Assembly (NCBI GenBank): GCA_000433735.1
Contig: HF998344.1
Span: forward strand, 49,579 to 58,505
DNA: 8,927 nucleotides
From: Clostridium sp. CAG:167
GTDB lineage: Bacteria > Bacillota > Clostridia > Lachnospirales > Lachnospiraceae
Direction of reading: 5' to 3'
Positions 1 to 6,982 of this stretch are shown here, piece by piece. Numbering within the stretch: the first letter of the stretch is position 1; each line of letters opens with the position of its first letter. The position numbers and the translations under genes were made by a program. Under the pieces are notes generated by a model that saw only the letters and a list, made by a program, of their open reading frames with translations, was not told the origin of the DNA and did no database searches.

Positions 1-31
1 TGATCATTTTGTTTGGAAGGAAAAACGACAG

Positions 32-1345
32 ATGAGAAAACAGGCATATCGGATTGTGTATGAAACGATGGAAAAGAATGGTCACAGCAATGAGGTGTTT
101 CATCAGATCATCCTGGGAGAAAAAAACCTTGCAGCCAGAGATAAAAGCTTTTTGAAACGCCTTGGATACGGAACGATTGAGAGAGCCGTGGAACTGGATG
201 GATATCTGGATCAGGTAAGCCGGATCCCGGTGAGAAAAATGGATGGAGAGGTCCGGACGGTACTGCGGATGGCCATGTACGAGATCTTGTATATGGAACA
301 GGTGCCGGAGGCGGTCAGCTGTCATGAGGCGGCAGAACTCATAAGATGGGCAGGAAAGGAAGGACAGGTCTCTTTTGTGAATGGCGTGCTGCGGGGGTAT
401 CTGCGCCGGCAGGAGCAACTGGACCCGGGACCAAAATGGCGCAGCCTTTCGCTGCCAAAACCTCTATGGGATCATTTCAGCCAGAATTACGGCAAGAAAA
501 CAGCTGGAAAAATAGGCAGCTGGTTTTTTGAAAATAAGGGAGAGATCACCTTGCATCTGGATCCACAGAAGGCAGAGAAGGAGCAGTGGATAAAGCAGTT
601 GGAAGATCTAGGTCTTACCGTACTGCCGGGGCGTTACATGAAAGATGCTGTAAGGGTAAAAGGAATCAGAGATCTTTCTTTGCTGCCGGGATACAGGGAA
701 GGCATTTTTTTTGTTCAGGATGAAAGCTCCATGCTGCCGGTTGCCTGTTCGGGTATAAAACCGGGAGACTGCGTGGTAGATATCTGCAGTGCCCCGGGAG
801 GAAAGGCTATGCATGCCTGGATCCAGATGGAGAAAAAAAGTTGTTTAAGTGCCCGGGATGTAAAAGAAGGAAAAGTGGCAAAAATCAGAGAAAATATGAA
901 GCGCATGGGCTATGATGCGGTGCAGACAAAAGTATGGGATGCCACCAGGGAGGATAAGGAGTTTTGCCTAAAAGCAGATGTGATCCTTGCAGATGTTCCC
1001 TGTTCCGGCCTTGGTATTATCGGCAAAAAGCCGGAGATTAAATATCGCGGACTGCAGCTGGCAGAGGAACTGGTGCCGCTGCAGAGAAAGATCTGCGAAA
1101 AATCGCTGACTATGCTGAAACCGGGTGGTGTTTTTATGTACAGTACATGCACGATAAATCCCAGTGAAAATCAGGAAAATGTCGCCTGGCTTGCGGAACA
1201 TTTTGACTTGGAAACAGAAAGCCTGAATCCGTATCTGCCGGAGAAACTACAAAACAAAATGACAGGACAGGGAATGCTGCAGATGCTGCCGGGAGTTATG
1301 GAAAGCGATGGTTTCTTTGTGGCAAGATTAAGAAAGAGAGGATAA
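32..1345 (+). CDS. rsmB: 16S rRNA (cytosine(967)-C5)-methyltransferase RsmB
   Basis: This cytoplasmic enzyme uses S-adenosylmethionine to methylate C5 of a 16S rRNA cytosine (C967 in E. coli numbering) during 30S assembly. The 437 residues match the usual family length of about 430-450. Residues 1-130 look like the NusB-type RNA-binding domain. The Rossmann methyltransferase domain follows, with SAM motif DICSAPGGK starting at D250. Both expected cysteines are present: C324 in DVPCSGLG (releases the product) and C373 in YSTCTINPSENQ (attacks the base); they correspond to the cysteine pair of E. coli RsmB. The ATG at 32 is preceded by a purine-rich GGAAGGA at 15-21. The window opens with TGA, which could be the stop of an upstream gene, but this cannot be proved. 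The next gene starts 3 nt after the stop, so the two are co-transcribed. Motifs are seen directly; substrate is inferred from the family. Confidence 0.95.
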   Translation: MRKQAYRIVYETMEKNGHSNEVFHQIILGEKNLAARDKSFLKRLGYGTIERAVELDGYLDQVSRIPVRKMDGEVRTVLRMAMYEILYMEQVPEAVSCHEAAELIRWAGKEGQVSFVNGVLRGYLRRQEQLDPGPKWRSLSLPKPLWDHFSQNYGKKTAGKIGSWFFENKGEITLHLDPQKAEKEQWIKQLEDLGLTVLPGRYMKDAVRVKGIRDLSLLPGYREGIFFVQDESSMLPVACSGIKPGDCVVDICSAPGGKAMHAWIQMEKKSCLSARDVKEGKVAKIRENMKRMGYDAVQTKVWDATREDKEFCLKADVILADVPCSGLGIIGKKPEIKYRGLQLAEELVPLQRKICEKSLTMLKPGGVFMYSTCTINPSENQENVAWLAEHFDLETESLNPYLPEKLQNKMTGQGMLQMLPGVMESDGFFVARLRKRG

Positions 1346-1348
1346 GCT

Positions 1349-2400
1349 GTGGAAGATATACGAAGTCTGGATCTAAGAGAGATGCAGCAGCTGGCAGAGA
1401 GAATGGAAGAGAAGCCTTTCAGAGGAAAGCAGCTGTTTCAATGGGTTCATGGGCACCAGGTCTTTTCCTGGGATGAAATGAGTAACCTGTCTGTGAAATT
1501 CAGAGAAAAACTGGCCGAAGAGTTTGTGCTCAATCCTCTACACATTGAAAAAAAGCAATTGTCAAAAAAGAAAGATACTGCCAAATATCTCTTTAAACTG
1601 CCAGATGGTAATTACATAGAAAGTGTGTGGATGAAGTACCACCACGGCAACAGTGTGTGTATCTCTTCCCAGGTAGGATGCCGGATGGGATGTACTTTCT
1701 GCGCCTCTACACTGAGTGGACTGGCCAGAAATCTTTCGGCAGGAGAGATGCTGTCCCAGATATATGAGATCCAAAGAGAAACCGGAGAGCGGGTATCCAA
1801 TGTGATCGTCATGGGAATGGGAGAGCCGTTGGATAATTATGATAATCTGATCCGGTTTGTGAAATTGCTTTCGGATCAGGATGGTATACGGATCAGCCAG
1901 AGAAACATAACAGTATCTACCTGTGGCCTGGTGGATGGCATCCGTAAATTGATGAAAGAAAAACTGCAGATCACACTTGCCATCAGTCTGCATGCCCCCA
2001 ATGATGACATAAGGCAGCAGACCATGCCGGTAGCCAGAAGGTATTCTATGGATGAACTGCTCCTGGCATGCAGAGATTATTTTCAGGAAACAAAACGCAG
2101 GATCACATTTGAGTATAGTATGATCCGCGGCGTCAACGACAGTGCGGAACAGGCAGTAGAACTGGCGGGCCGTTGTAGCGGCCAGAATTGCCATATCAAT
2201 CTGATTCCGATTTATGAATTCCGCTGAATGAAGTGAAGGAGCGTTCCTGCAGCCGTTCCAGACAGACGGATATAGAACGCTTTAAAAAAATCCTGGAAAA
2301 ACAGGGGATGAATGTCACGATCCGCCGGGAAATGGGAAGTGACATAGATGCTGCCTGCGGACAGTTGAGACAGAATTATATGAACGAAGAGACAAAATAA
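1349..2400 (+). pseudogene. rlmN: rlmN, 23S rRNA (adenine(2503)-C2)-methyltransferase, frameshifted near the 3' end
   Basis: RlmN is a radical-SAM enzyme that methylates C2 of A2503 in 23S rRNA (and A37 of some tRNAs in E. coli). The GTG start at 1349 lies behind a GAGAGGA site. The radical-SAM cluster CRMGCTFC (C111, C115, C118), an upstream conserved C104, and the GMGEP and ISLHAP motifs are intact. At INLIP (P287, codon 2207-2209) the frame runs into IYEFR and stops at TGA 2225-2227, giving 292 residues. The missing tail continues in another frame from 2224 to TAA 2398-2400: 58 codons starting LNEVKERS and containing NVTIRREMGSDIDAACGQLR. The shift comes from a 14-bp imperfect duplication; removing 14 nt would restore 345 residues. 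The lost tail holds the cysteine in DAACGQL (TGC 2356-2358), equivalent to E. coli C355, the residue that is first methylated and passes the carbon to RNA. The truncated protein should therefore be inactive. An assembly error remains possible. Confidence 0.88.
2204..2231 (+). repeat. 14-bp imperfect tandem duplication that frameshifts rlmN
   Basis: Unit 1 is ATTCCGATTTATGA (2204-2217) and unit 2 is ATTCCGCTGAATGA (2218-2231). They match at 11 of 14 positions, including the first six. In their respective frames both spell the same conserved segment (IPIYE and IPLNE), so the second looks like a diverged copy of the first or the reverse. Since 14 is not a multiple of three, the extra unit shifts the reading frame. 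Confidence 0.75.
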
Positions 2401-2411
2401 CGATGGAAAAG

Positions 2412-2434
2412 AAGAGCAATCTTGCTCTTTTTTT
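2412..2434 (+). terminator. Intrinsic terminator after rsmB-rlmN
   Basis: AAGAGCAA (2412-2419) and TTGCTCTT (2422-2429) are perfect complements around a TC centre, giving in practice a 7-bp stem with a four-base loop. A run of seven T (2428-2434) follows at once. It lies 12 nt after the restored rlmN stop and separates the methyltransferase genes from the phosphatase-kinase operon. Confidence 0.85.
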
Positions 2435-2450
2435 CTATATGTGCTATAAT
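2422..2450 (+). promoter_or_regulatory. SigmaA-type promoter with extended -10 for stp-prkC-rsgA-rpe
   Basis: A perfect TATAAT (2445-2450) is preceded by TGC (2442-2444), which makes an extended -10 element. At a 17-nt spacing the -35 is TTGCTC (2422-2427), a weak match (3 of 6) that is also the descending arm of the upstream terminator. The extended -10 probably compensates for the weak -35. Transcription would begin near 2457, leaving a leader of about 33 nt before the GTG at 2490. Confidence 0.75.
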
Positions 2451-2489
2451 GCAGACGACAGTAACAAATAGTTCAGAGGAGGTAAAGCG

Positions 2490-3212
2490 GTGAAATCATT
2501 TTCGATGACAGATACGGGGCGAGTCCGGAATAACAATCAGGATTTTGTATTATGTGAAGAAAATGCAGTTGGATGCTTTCCCAATCTGTTTATTGTTGCG
2601 GATGGAATGGGCGGTCACAATGCCGGAGATATGGCATCAAGACTGTGTGTTGCAAAAGTACAGGAACAGATACGCATTACAGATAAAAAGACACCGGTAG
2701 GTGTTTTTGAGGAGGCTGTGAAGACAGCCAATGATTCGATTCGCCAGTGCGCCAGTGAGACGCCGGAATTTGCAGGTATGGGAACTACCATGGTAGCTGC
2801 TACAGTGTTAGATGATGTGGCGTATGTAGTAAATATTGGGGACTCGAGACTGTATAGAATGAGTGAAGATCTCAGACAGATTACAGTAGACCATTCTCTT
2901 GTGGAAGAGATGGTTCAGTCTGGCGAGATCCGAAAAGACGAGATGAGAACACATCCGAATAAAAATATCATCACGCGGGCCCTGGGTACGGATGAGACAG
3001 TCCGCCCGGATTGCTTTGAGATTCAAGTCAGGCAAGGGGACGTGCTTTTGTTATGTTCGGATGGATTGACGAATATGTTAGAAGACAGTGAAATGGAAGA
3101 GATTTTAAGGGAAAACAAGAATGATTTGGAACAGGCAGGACGGACGCTGGTAGAGCGTGCCAATGAAGCTGGTGGAAAAGACAACATATCCGTAATTCTT
3201 GTACGTTTATAA
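2490..3212 (+). CDS. stp: PP2C-family serine/threonine protein phosphatase (Stp/PrpC)
   Basis: This soluble, Mn2+/Mg2+-dependent phosphatase removes phosphate from Ser/Thr residues and opposes the kinase encoded next. The 240 residues are typical of bacterial PrpC/Stp. PP2C motifs appear in order: DTGRVRNNNQD (D18), VADGMGGHNAG (D38, G39), GTTMVAA, NIGDSRLY, DHSLV, ITRALGT, LLCSDGL (D191) and GGKDNISV (D231). D18, D38, D191 and D231 are the expected metal ligands. No signal peptide or membrane segment is visible. The GTG at 2490 sits 7 nt after a perfect AGGAGG (2477-2482). It is first in an operon with prkC, the usual arrangement in Firmicutes. The fold is certain; its role as partner of PrkC is inferred from family and adjacency. 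Confidence 0.95.
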   Translation: MKSFSMTDTGRVRNNNQDFVLCEENAVGCFPNLFIVADGMGGHNAGDMASRLCVAKVQEQIRITDKKTPVGVFEEAVKTANDSIRQCASETPEFAGMGTTMVAATVLDDVAYVVNIGDSRLYRMSEDLRQITVDHSLVEEMVQSGEIRKDEMRTHPNKNIITRALGTDETVRPDCFEIQVRQGDVLLLCSDGLTNMLEDSEMEEILRENKNDLEQAGRTLVERANEAGGKDNISVILVRL

Positions 3213-3217
3213 TAAAT

Positions 3218-3222
3218 GGAGG
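3218..3222 (+). promoter_or_regulatory. Ribosome binding site that sets the prkC start
   Basis: GGAGG at 3218-3222 lies 5 nt before ATG 3228. It overlaps the last base of an in-frame upstream ATG (3216-3218), which has no good site of its own. The downstream ATG is therefore the likely start, making the protein four residues shorter than the longest reading. Confidence 0.75.
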
Positions 3223-3227
3223 TAAAT

Positions 3228-5309
3228 ATGATCATAAATATAGGCACAATGATAGGCAACCGCTATGAAGTGGTTGAAAAGGTCGGGACCGGCGGGATGG
3301 CAGATGTGTACCGTGCGATGGACCATCGACTGAACCGTTATGTGGCGGTAAAAATATTAAAGAATGAATACAGTGAGGATACTAAGTTTGTAACTAAATT
3401 TCGACAGGAAGCCCAGGCGGTTGCCTGTCTCTCTCATCCAAATGTAGTGGCTGTTTATGATGTAGGGGAAGAACAGGGCATGCATTTTATTGTGATGGAG
3501 TTTGTAGAAGGCATTACACTGAAAAGTTATATAGAAAAGAAAGGCAAATTATCTGTACGGGAGGCTGTGGGAATCGGAATTCAGATTGCATCCGGCCTGG
3601 AGGCTGCCCATAACAGTCACATTATCCACAGAGATATTAAGCCGCAGAATATTTTGATATCCAGAGATGGAACGGCAAAAGTAACAGACTTTGGTATTGC
3701 CAAGGCTGCCAGTTCCAATACTATCACAGCCAGTGCTATGGGATCGGTTCATTACATTTCACCGGAGCAGGCAAGAGGCGGTTTCAGTGACGAGAAGAGT
3801 GATGTATATTCACTGGGTGTCACTATGTATGAGATGTTGAGCGGAACACTGCCATTTACCGGAGAGAGTGCTGTAGCGGTGGCACTGGCGCATATCCAGG
3901 AGGAAGCAGTCCCACTGACGGCTATGGATGCTACGATTCCAAAGGGAATCAGTGATATTGTGGCAAAATGTATGCAGAAGAAAGCGGATTTCCGTTATCC
4001 TACTTCTGCAGATCTGATTGCAGATCTTAAAATGTTTTTACAGGATCCGGAAGGTGAGTACGGAGTAGTGAAACCACTGTATGAAAATACAGACACTATC
4101 TTTATCAAGCCAACGGATGTTAACCGTATTAAGGCAGCATCCCAGACAACGACGGGTGACAGCGGCATGACGGCTGCAGAGCCGGAGGATAAGAAAGCCG
4201 GAGAGGAAGATTCCGGTGAAGTAGATCCTAAGCTGGAGAAAGCATTGATCGGTGGAAGTATTGTTGTGGCCATTATTATAGGTATTGTGATTATTTATGT
4301 GATTGGTAAAGTCTTTGGATTCTGGGGCGGTGCTTCAGGATCAACAGAGGCAACACCTACACCGGAGGTGACATCTTCGGCTGCATCAGCAACAGCAACA
4401 CCGGAAGCTTCAGACAGTGCTCAGAAGGTTACTGTTGAGAATGTTGCGGGCATGACAACAGAGGAAGCAAAGACAGCGTTGAGCCAGAAGGGTCTCAGCA
4501 ATGTGAAAGTATCAGAACAGCAGTCGGATACCGTCAGTGCCGGTAAGGTTATCAGCACAGATCCGGAGGCTGGCACAGAAGTAGAGAAAGATGCAGAGAT
4601 CACTTTGATCGTTAGTTCCGGAACCAGCACGGTACAGGTTCCTAGTGTTGCCAGTATGACAGTGTCAAAGGCGAAGAGTACTCTGGCTGCAGAAGGATTT
4701 AACGCAGTAGAAGGAAGTAAAGTATACAGCGATACAGTAAAAGCCGGTCTGGTAGCTTATTCCAATCCAAAGGGCGGAGCCCAGGCAAGTAAAGGAGCAA
4801 CCATTACACTGTATATCAGTAAGGGACCAAAGCGGACCACAACCACCGTGCCGGATCTTATGGGAATGACAAAGGCTCAGGCAAAAGAAGCTTTGACAGC
4901 GAAGAAACTGGTTCTTGGAAGTGTGTCTACCGCTTATTCGGACAATGTATCAAAGAACCGTGTATGCGTACAGTCTAAAGCAGAAGGAACCGAAGTAAAG
5001 ACTGGAAGCACAGTAGATATTACATTGAGTTTAGGAGCAAGTAAGACATATTCTTACTACAGTAATAAAGTAACCATTGATAATCCGTTTGATTATGAGT
5101 CGGATCCATCTTCTGTATTTAAGTTCGTATTGAGCCAGGATGGAAAGACAACTACGATCCGGGAAGTATCTTTATCTTATTCTGACTTCCCATATACTAT
5201 CTCCGATGTGAAAGGAAGCAGTGCTTCTTCGGGAGAGATCATTGTGTATAAGGATGGCAAACGACTGAGTTCTTACTCAGTAGATTTCAGAAAAGTAGCG
5301 GACGAGTGA
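3228..5309 (+). CDS. prkC: Membrane serine/threonine protein kinase with three PASTA repeats (PrkC/Stk1)
   Basis: This receptor-type kinase phosphorylates cytoplasmic proteins; its outer PASTA repeats bind peptidoglycan fragments or lipid II in studied relatives. Counting from ATG 3228 (693 residues), the kinase domain covers about 13-270: glycine loop GTGGMADVY, catalytic K42, HRDIKPQN with D136, DFG at D154-G156, and an activation segment rich in Thr/Ser ending GSVHYISPEQARGG. A charged juxtamembrane stretch (271-338) leads to one transmembrane helix (about 340-363). A Thr/Pro/Ser/Ala-rich spacer (365-400) is followed by PASTA repeats at about 401-467, 469-534 and 539-605. The last 88 residues are Ser/Tyr-rich and probably form an Ig-like extracellular domain, as in B. 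subtilis PrkC; this is inferred. The gene begins 15 nt after stp, and its stop overlaps rsgA. All catalytic residues are present. Confidence 0.96.
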   Translation: MIINIGTMIGNRYEVVEKVGTGGMADVYRAMDHRLNRYVAVKILKNEYSEDTKFVTKFRQEAQAVACLSHPNVVAVYDVGEEQGMHFIVMEFVEGITLKSYIEKKGKLSVREAVGIGIQIASGLEAAHNSHIIHRDIKPQNILISRDGTAKVTDFGIAKAASSNTITASAMGSVHYISPEQARGGFSDEKSDVYSLGVTMYEMLSGTLPFTGESAVAVALAHIQEEAVPLTAMDATIPKGISDIVAKCMQKKADFRYPTSADLIADLKMFLQDPEGEYGVVKPLYENTDTIFIKPTDVNRIKAASQTTTGDSGMTAAEPEDKKAGEEDSGEVDPKLEKALIGGSIVVAIIIGIVIIYVIGKVFGFWGGASGSTEATPTPEVTSSAASATATPEASDSAQKVTVENVAGMTTEEAKTALSQKGLSNVKVSEQQSDTVSAGKVISTDPEAGTEVEKDAEITLIVSSGTSTVQVPSVASMTVSKAKSTLAAEGFNAVEGSKVYSDTVKAGLVAYSNPKGGAQASKGATITLYISKGPKRTTTTVPDLMGMTKAQAKEALTAKKLVLGSVSTAYSDNVSKNRVCVQSKAEGTEVKTGSTVDITLSLGASKTYSYYSNKVTIDNPFDYESDPSSVFKFVLSQDGKTTTIREVSLSYSDFPYTISDVKGSSASSGEIIVYKDGKRLSSYSVDFRKVADE

Positions 5310-6214
5310 TGACGGGAAAGATTATCAAGGGAATAGCGGGCTTTTATTATGTTTTGTGTGAAGATGAATGCCTGTATGAGTGTAAAGCGAAAGGCGGATT
5401 CCGAAAAGATGGCGTTAAGCCACTGGTAGGAGATAATGTGGTAGTCCGGGTTTTGGATGAAGCAAAGTGCCTTGGCAATATAGAGGAAATTCTGGAGAGA
5501 AAAAATCAGCTGATCCGCCCAGCGGTAGCCAATGTGGATCAGGCAATGGTTGTATTTGCAGCGGCGGATCCGGTGCCTAACCTGAATTTGCTGGATCGTT
5601 TTCTGGTGATGATGGAATGGCAGAATGTAGAGACAGTTATCTGTTTGAGCAAAGAGGATATTGTATCTCAGGATGAAATGAAAGAACTTTCCTCAGTGTA
5701 TGAAAAGTGTGCAAATAAAGTATTGACCATAAGCAATCTGAAAGAAACAGGGTTAGAAGAGGTGCGCTTTGAACTGGAGGGCCGGACGACGGTTCTTGCC
5801 GGACCATCCGGGGTAGGCAAATCAAGTTTGTTAAACCATTTGTGTCCGGAGGCAGAGTCCCAGACAGGTGCCATCAGCGAGAAGATCGGCAGGGGAAAAC
5901 ATACAACCAGACATTCTGAATTATTTTGTCTGGGAGAGGGAACCTACCTTTTTGATACACCGGGTTTTAGTTCGCTCAGATTACCGACAATTCAGAAGGA
6001 AGAGCTTTGTCAGTATTTTACGGAATTTGCGCCATATGAAGGCATGTGCCGGTTTCAGCCTTGTTCACATATCCATGAGCCAGGATGTGTGGTAAAGGAG
6101 CAGTTAGAAAAGGGTGAACTTTGTCAGAGCCGCTACGACAATTATCGGCAGATGTATGAAGAAATAGCGGATCAGGAGAGAAGAAAAAACTGGAGGAAAA
6201 GAAATGACATATAA
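5309..6214 (+). CDS. rsgA: Ribosome small-subunit-dependent GTPase RsgA (CpgA/YloQ)
   Basis: RsgA is a circularly permuted GTPase that checks late 30S subunit maturation; its GTPase activity is stimulated by the 30S subunit. The 301 residues carry an OB-fold N-terminus (about 1-70). The permuted motif order follows: a G4-like SKED, G1 GPSGVGKSS (G165-S173, K171), the RsgA switch segment GKHTTRHSEL, and G3 DTPG (D216-G219). The C-terminal zinc knuckle is C247-x4-C252-x-H254-x5-C260, complete and typical. The start is ATG 5309, which shares one base with the prkC stop (TGATG). A GTG at 5306 would add one residue and is an equally possible start; no strong ribosome binding site distinguishes them, which suggests translational coupling to prkC. 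The end overlaps rpe by 11 nt. In B. subtilis this protein is phosphorylated by PrkC, which fits the gene order. Confidence 0.95.
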   Translation: MTGKIIKGIAGFYYVLCEDECLYECKAKGGFRKDGVKPLVGDNVVVRVLDEAKCLGNIEEILERKNQLIRPAVANVDQAMVVFAAADPVPNLNLLDRFLVMMEWQNVETVICLSKEDIVSQDEMKELSSVYEKCANKVLTISNLKETGLEEVRFELEGRTTVLAGPSGVGKSSLLNHLCPEAESQTGAISEKIGRGKHTTRHSELFCLGEGTYLFDTPGFSSLRLPTIQKEELCQYFTEFAPYEGMCRFQPCSHIHEPGCVVKEQLEKGELCQSRYDNYRQMYEEIADQERRKNWRKRNDI

Positions 6215-6866
6215 GCTGTCACCCTCTATCCTGGCGGCTGATATGAACCGCCTGGGGGAACAATTGGAGATTATAAAAGATGCAGGGGCAGACTATGTCC
6301 ATATTGATGTGATGGATGGAGTGTTCGTGCCGAATATTTCTTTTGGACTGCCAGAGGTAGAGGGACTTCGCAAAGCATCAGATTTATTTTTTGATGTACA
6401 TTTAATGATTACCAACCCAATCCGCTATATTGAGCGTTTTGCAGCGGATGGAGCAGATGGGATCACAGTACACGCAGAGGCGTGTGAGGATTTGGCAGAT
6501 ACGATTGATGAGATCGTTAACCATGGCAAAAAGGCAGGAGTTGCCATCAGCCCGGACACAGGGATTGATGTTATCATGCCGGTTCTTCACAAAGTGTCCA
6601 TGGTACTTGTTATGACGGTTTATCCGGGATATGGTGGTCAAAGTATTATTACAGAGACATTTGAAAAGGTTCGGATGCTGCGGACAATTGCCAATGAGAA
6701 AAAACTGGATCTGGATATTGAAGTAGATGGTGGTGTGAACCTGGATAATATTGGACAGATCATGGATGCCGGTGCCAATGTGTTTGTGGCCGGTACCAAG
6801 ATTTTTAAGGGAGATGTACGGGGAAATGTAAAGAACTTCCGAGAGGTATTTGAAAAAAGGAAATGA
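6204..6866 (+). CDS. rpe: Ribulose-phosphate 3-epimerase
   Basis: This cytoplasmic TIM-barrel enzyme interconverts D-ribulose 5-phosphate and D-xylulose 5-phosphate in the pentose phosphate pathway. The 220 residues are full length. The metal and acid/base residues are all in place: H33 and D35 in VHIDVMDG, H66 in DVHLM, and D175 in EVDGGVN. The N-terminal LSPSILAAD is also typical. The phosphate-side loop reads TVYPGYGGQ, where many homologues have NPGFGGQ or EPGFGGQ; Tyr at the first variable site is less usual but the glycines are kept. ATG 6204 lies inside the end of rsgA, 7 nt after GGAGG (6192-6196). It is the last gene of the operon before a terminator. Its product, xylulose 5-phosphate, also feeds other TPP-dependent enzymes. 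Confidence 0.95.
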   Translation: MTYKLSPSILAADMNRLGEQLEIIKDAGADYVHIDVMDGVFVPNISFGLPEVEGLRKASDLFFDVHLMITNPIRYIERFAADGADGITVHAEACEDLADTIDEIVNHGKKAGVAISPDTGIDVIMPVLHKVSMVLVMTVYPGYGGQSIITETFEKVRMLRTIANEKKLDLDIEVDGGVNLDNIGQIMDAGANVFVAGTKIFKGDVRGNVKNFREVFEKRK

Positions 6867-6875
6867 AGAAGAGAG

Positions 6876-6904
6876 AAAAAGACCGTCTTGTGGCGGCCTT
6901 TTTT
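6876..6904 (+). terminator. Intrinsic terminator after rpe
   Basis: AAAAAG-A-CCGTC (6876-6887) pairs with GGCGG-C-CTTTTT (6892-6903) around the loop TTGT. There is one A-C mismatch and one G-T pair. The stem runs into six T (6899-6904). It begins 10 nt after the rpe stop and isolates the next gene as its own transcription unit. Confidence 0.82.
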
Positions 6905-6928
6905 GGTGAAAAAAATATGAGAACCCCC

Positions 6929-6959
6929 TTGACCTGAAGTTGACTTTAGGTATTATACT
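6929..6959 (+). promoter_or_regulatory. MerR-type promoter/operator of the DXS-like gene
   Basis: The -35 TTGACC (6929-6934) and -10 TATACT (6954-6959) are separated by 19 nt, too long for efficient unaided sigmaA promoters but standard for MerR-family targets. The spacer is filled by an inverted repeat, ACCTGAAGT (6932-6940) and ACTTTAGGT (6943-6951). It has a TG centre and 8 of 9 matching pairs. An alternative -10, TATTAT (6951-6956), would give a 16-nt spacer. Seven A (6909-6915) upstream may act as an UP element. Transcription would start near 6966, leaving a leader of under 20 nt with no room for a riboswitch. The regulator itself is not encoded in the window; its identity is inferred from promoter geometry only. 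Confidence 0.7.
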
Positions 6960-6966
6960 GTGGAAA

Positions 6967-6973
6967 AAGGAGG
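6967..6973 (+). promoter_or_regulatory. Ribosome binding site that sets the DXS-like start
   Basis: AAGGAGG (6967-6973) lies 3 nt before ATG 6977 and 9 nt before ATG 6983. Three nt is too close for normal initiation, so ATG 6983 is preferred; the longer reading would only add Met-Tyr. Confidence 0.6.
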
Positions 6974-6982
6974 ATTATGTAT

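Noticed and set aside
1562..2194. Long 210-codon open frame on the minus strand
   Set aside because: It lies entirely inside rlmN, opposite well-conserved radical-SAM motifs, and its translation has the odd His/Cys/Ser-rich makeup of a shadow frame.
2216..2221. EcoRI site GAATTC at the rlmN break, suggesting a cloning junction
   Set aside because: Sequence on both sides belongs to the same gene and the site falls naturally within the duplicated units; a six-base site by chance is unremarkable.
2204..2235. Programmed ribosomal bypass or frameshift in rlmN, using the matched CCG codons at 2207-2209 and 2221-2223 as take-off and landing
   Set aside because: The codon match is explained by the duplication itself. 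There is no stop next to the take-off codon, no clear stimulatory hairpin and no slippery heptamer. RlmN is not known to need recoding.
4428..5036. Possible DNA repeats in the outer part of prkC
   Set aside because: The three PASTA units are similar in protein only; the DNA has diverged, so this is an old domain repeat rather than a nucleotide repeat.
6867..6982. TPP riboswitch or other leader RNA before the TPP-dependent enzyme
   Set aside because: The predicted start near 6966 leaves under 20 nt of leader, and no conserved TPP-aptamer segments are visible upstream.
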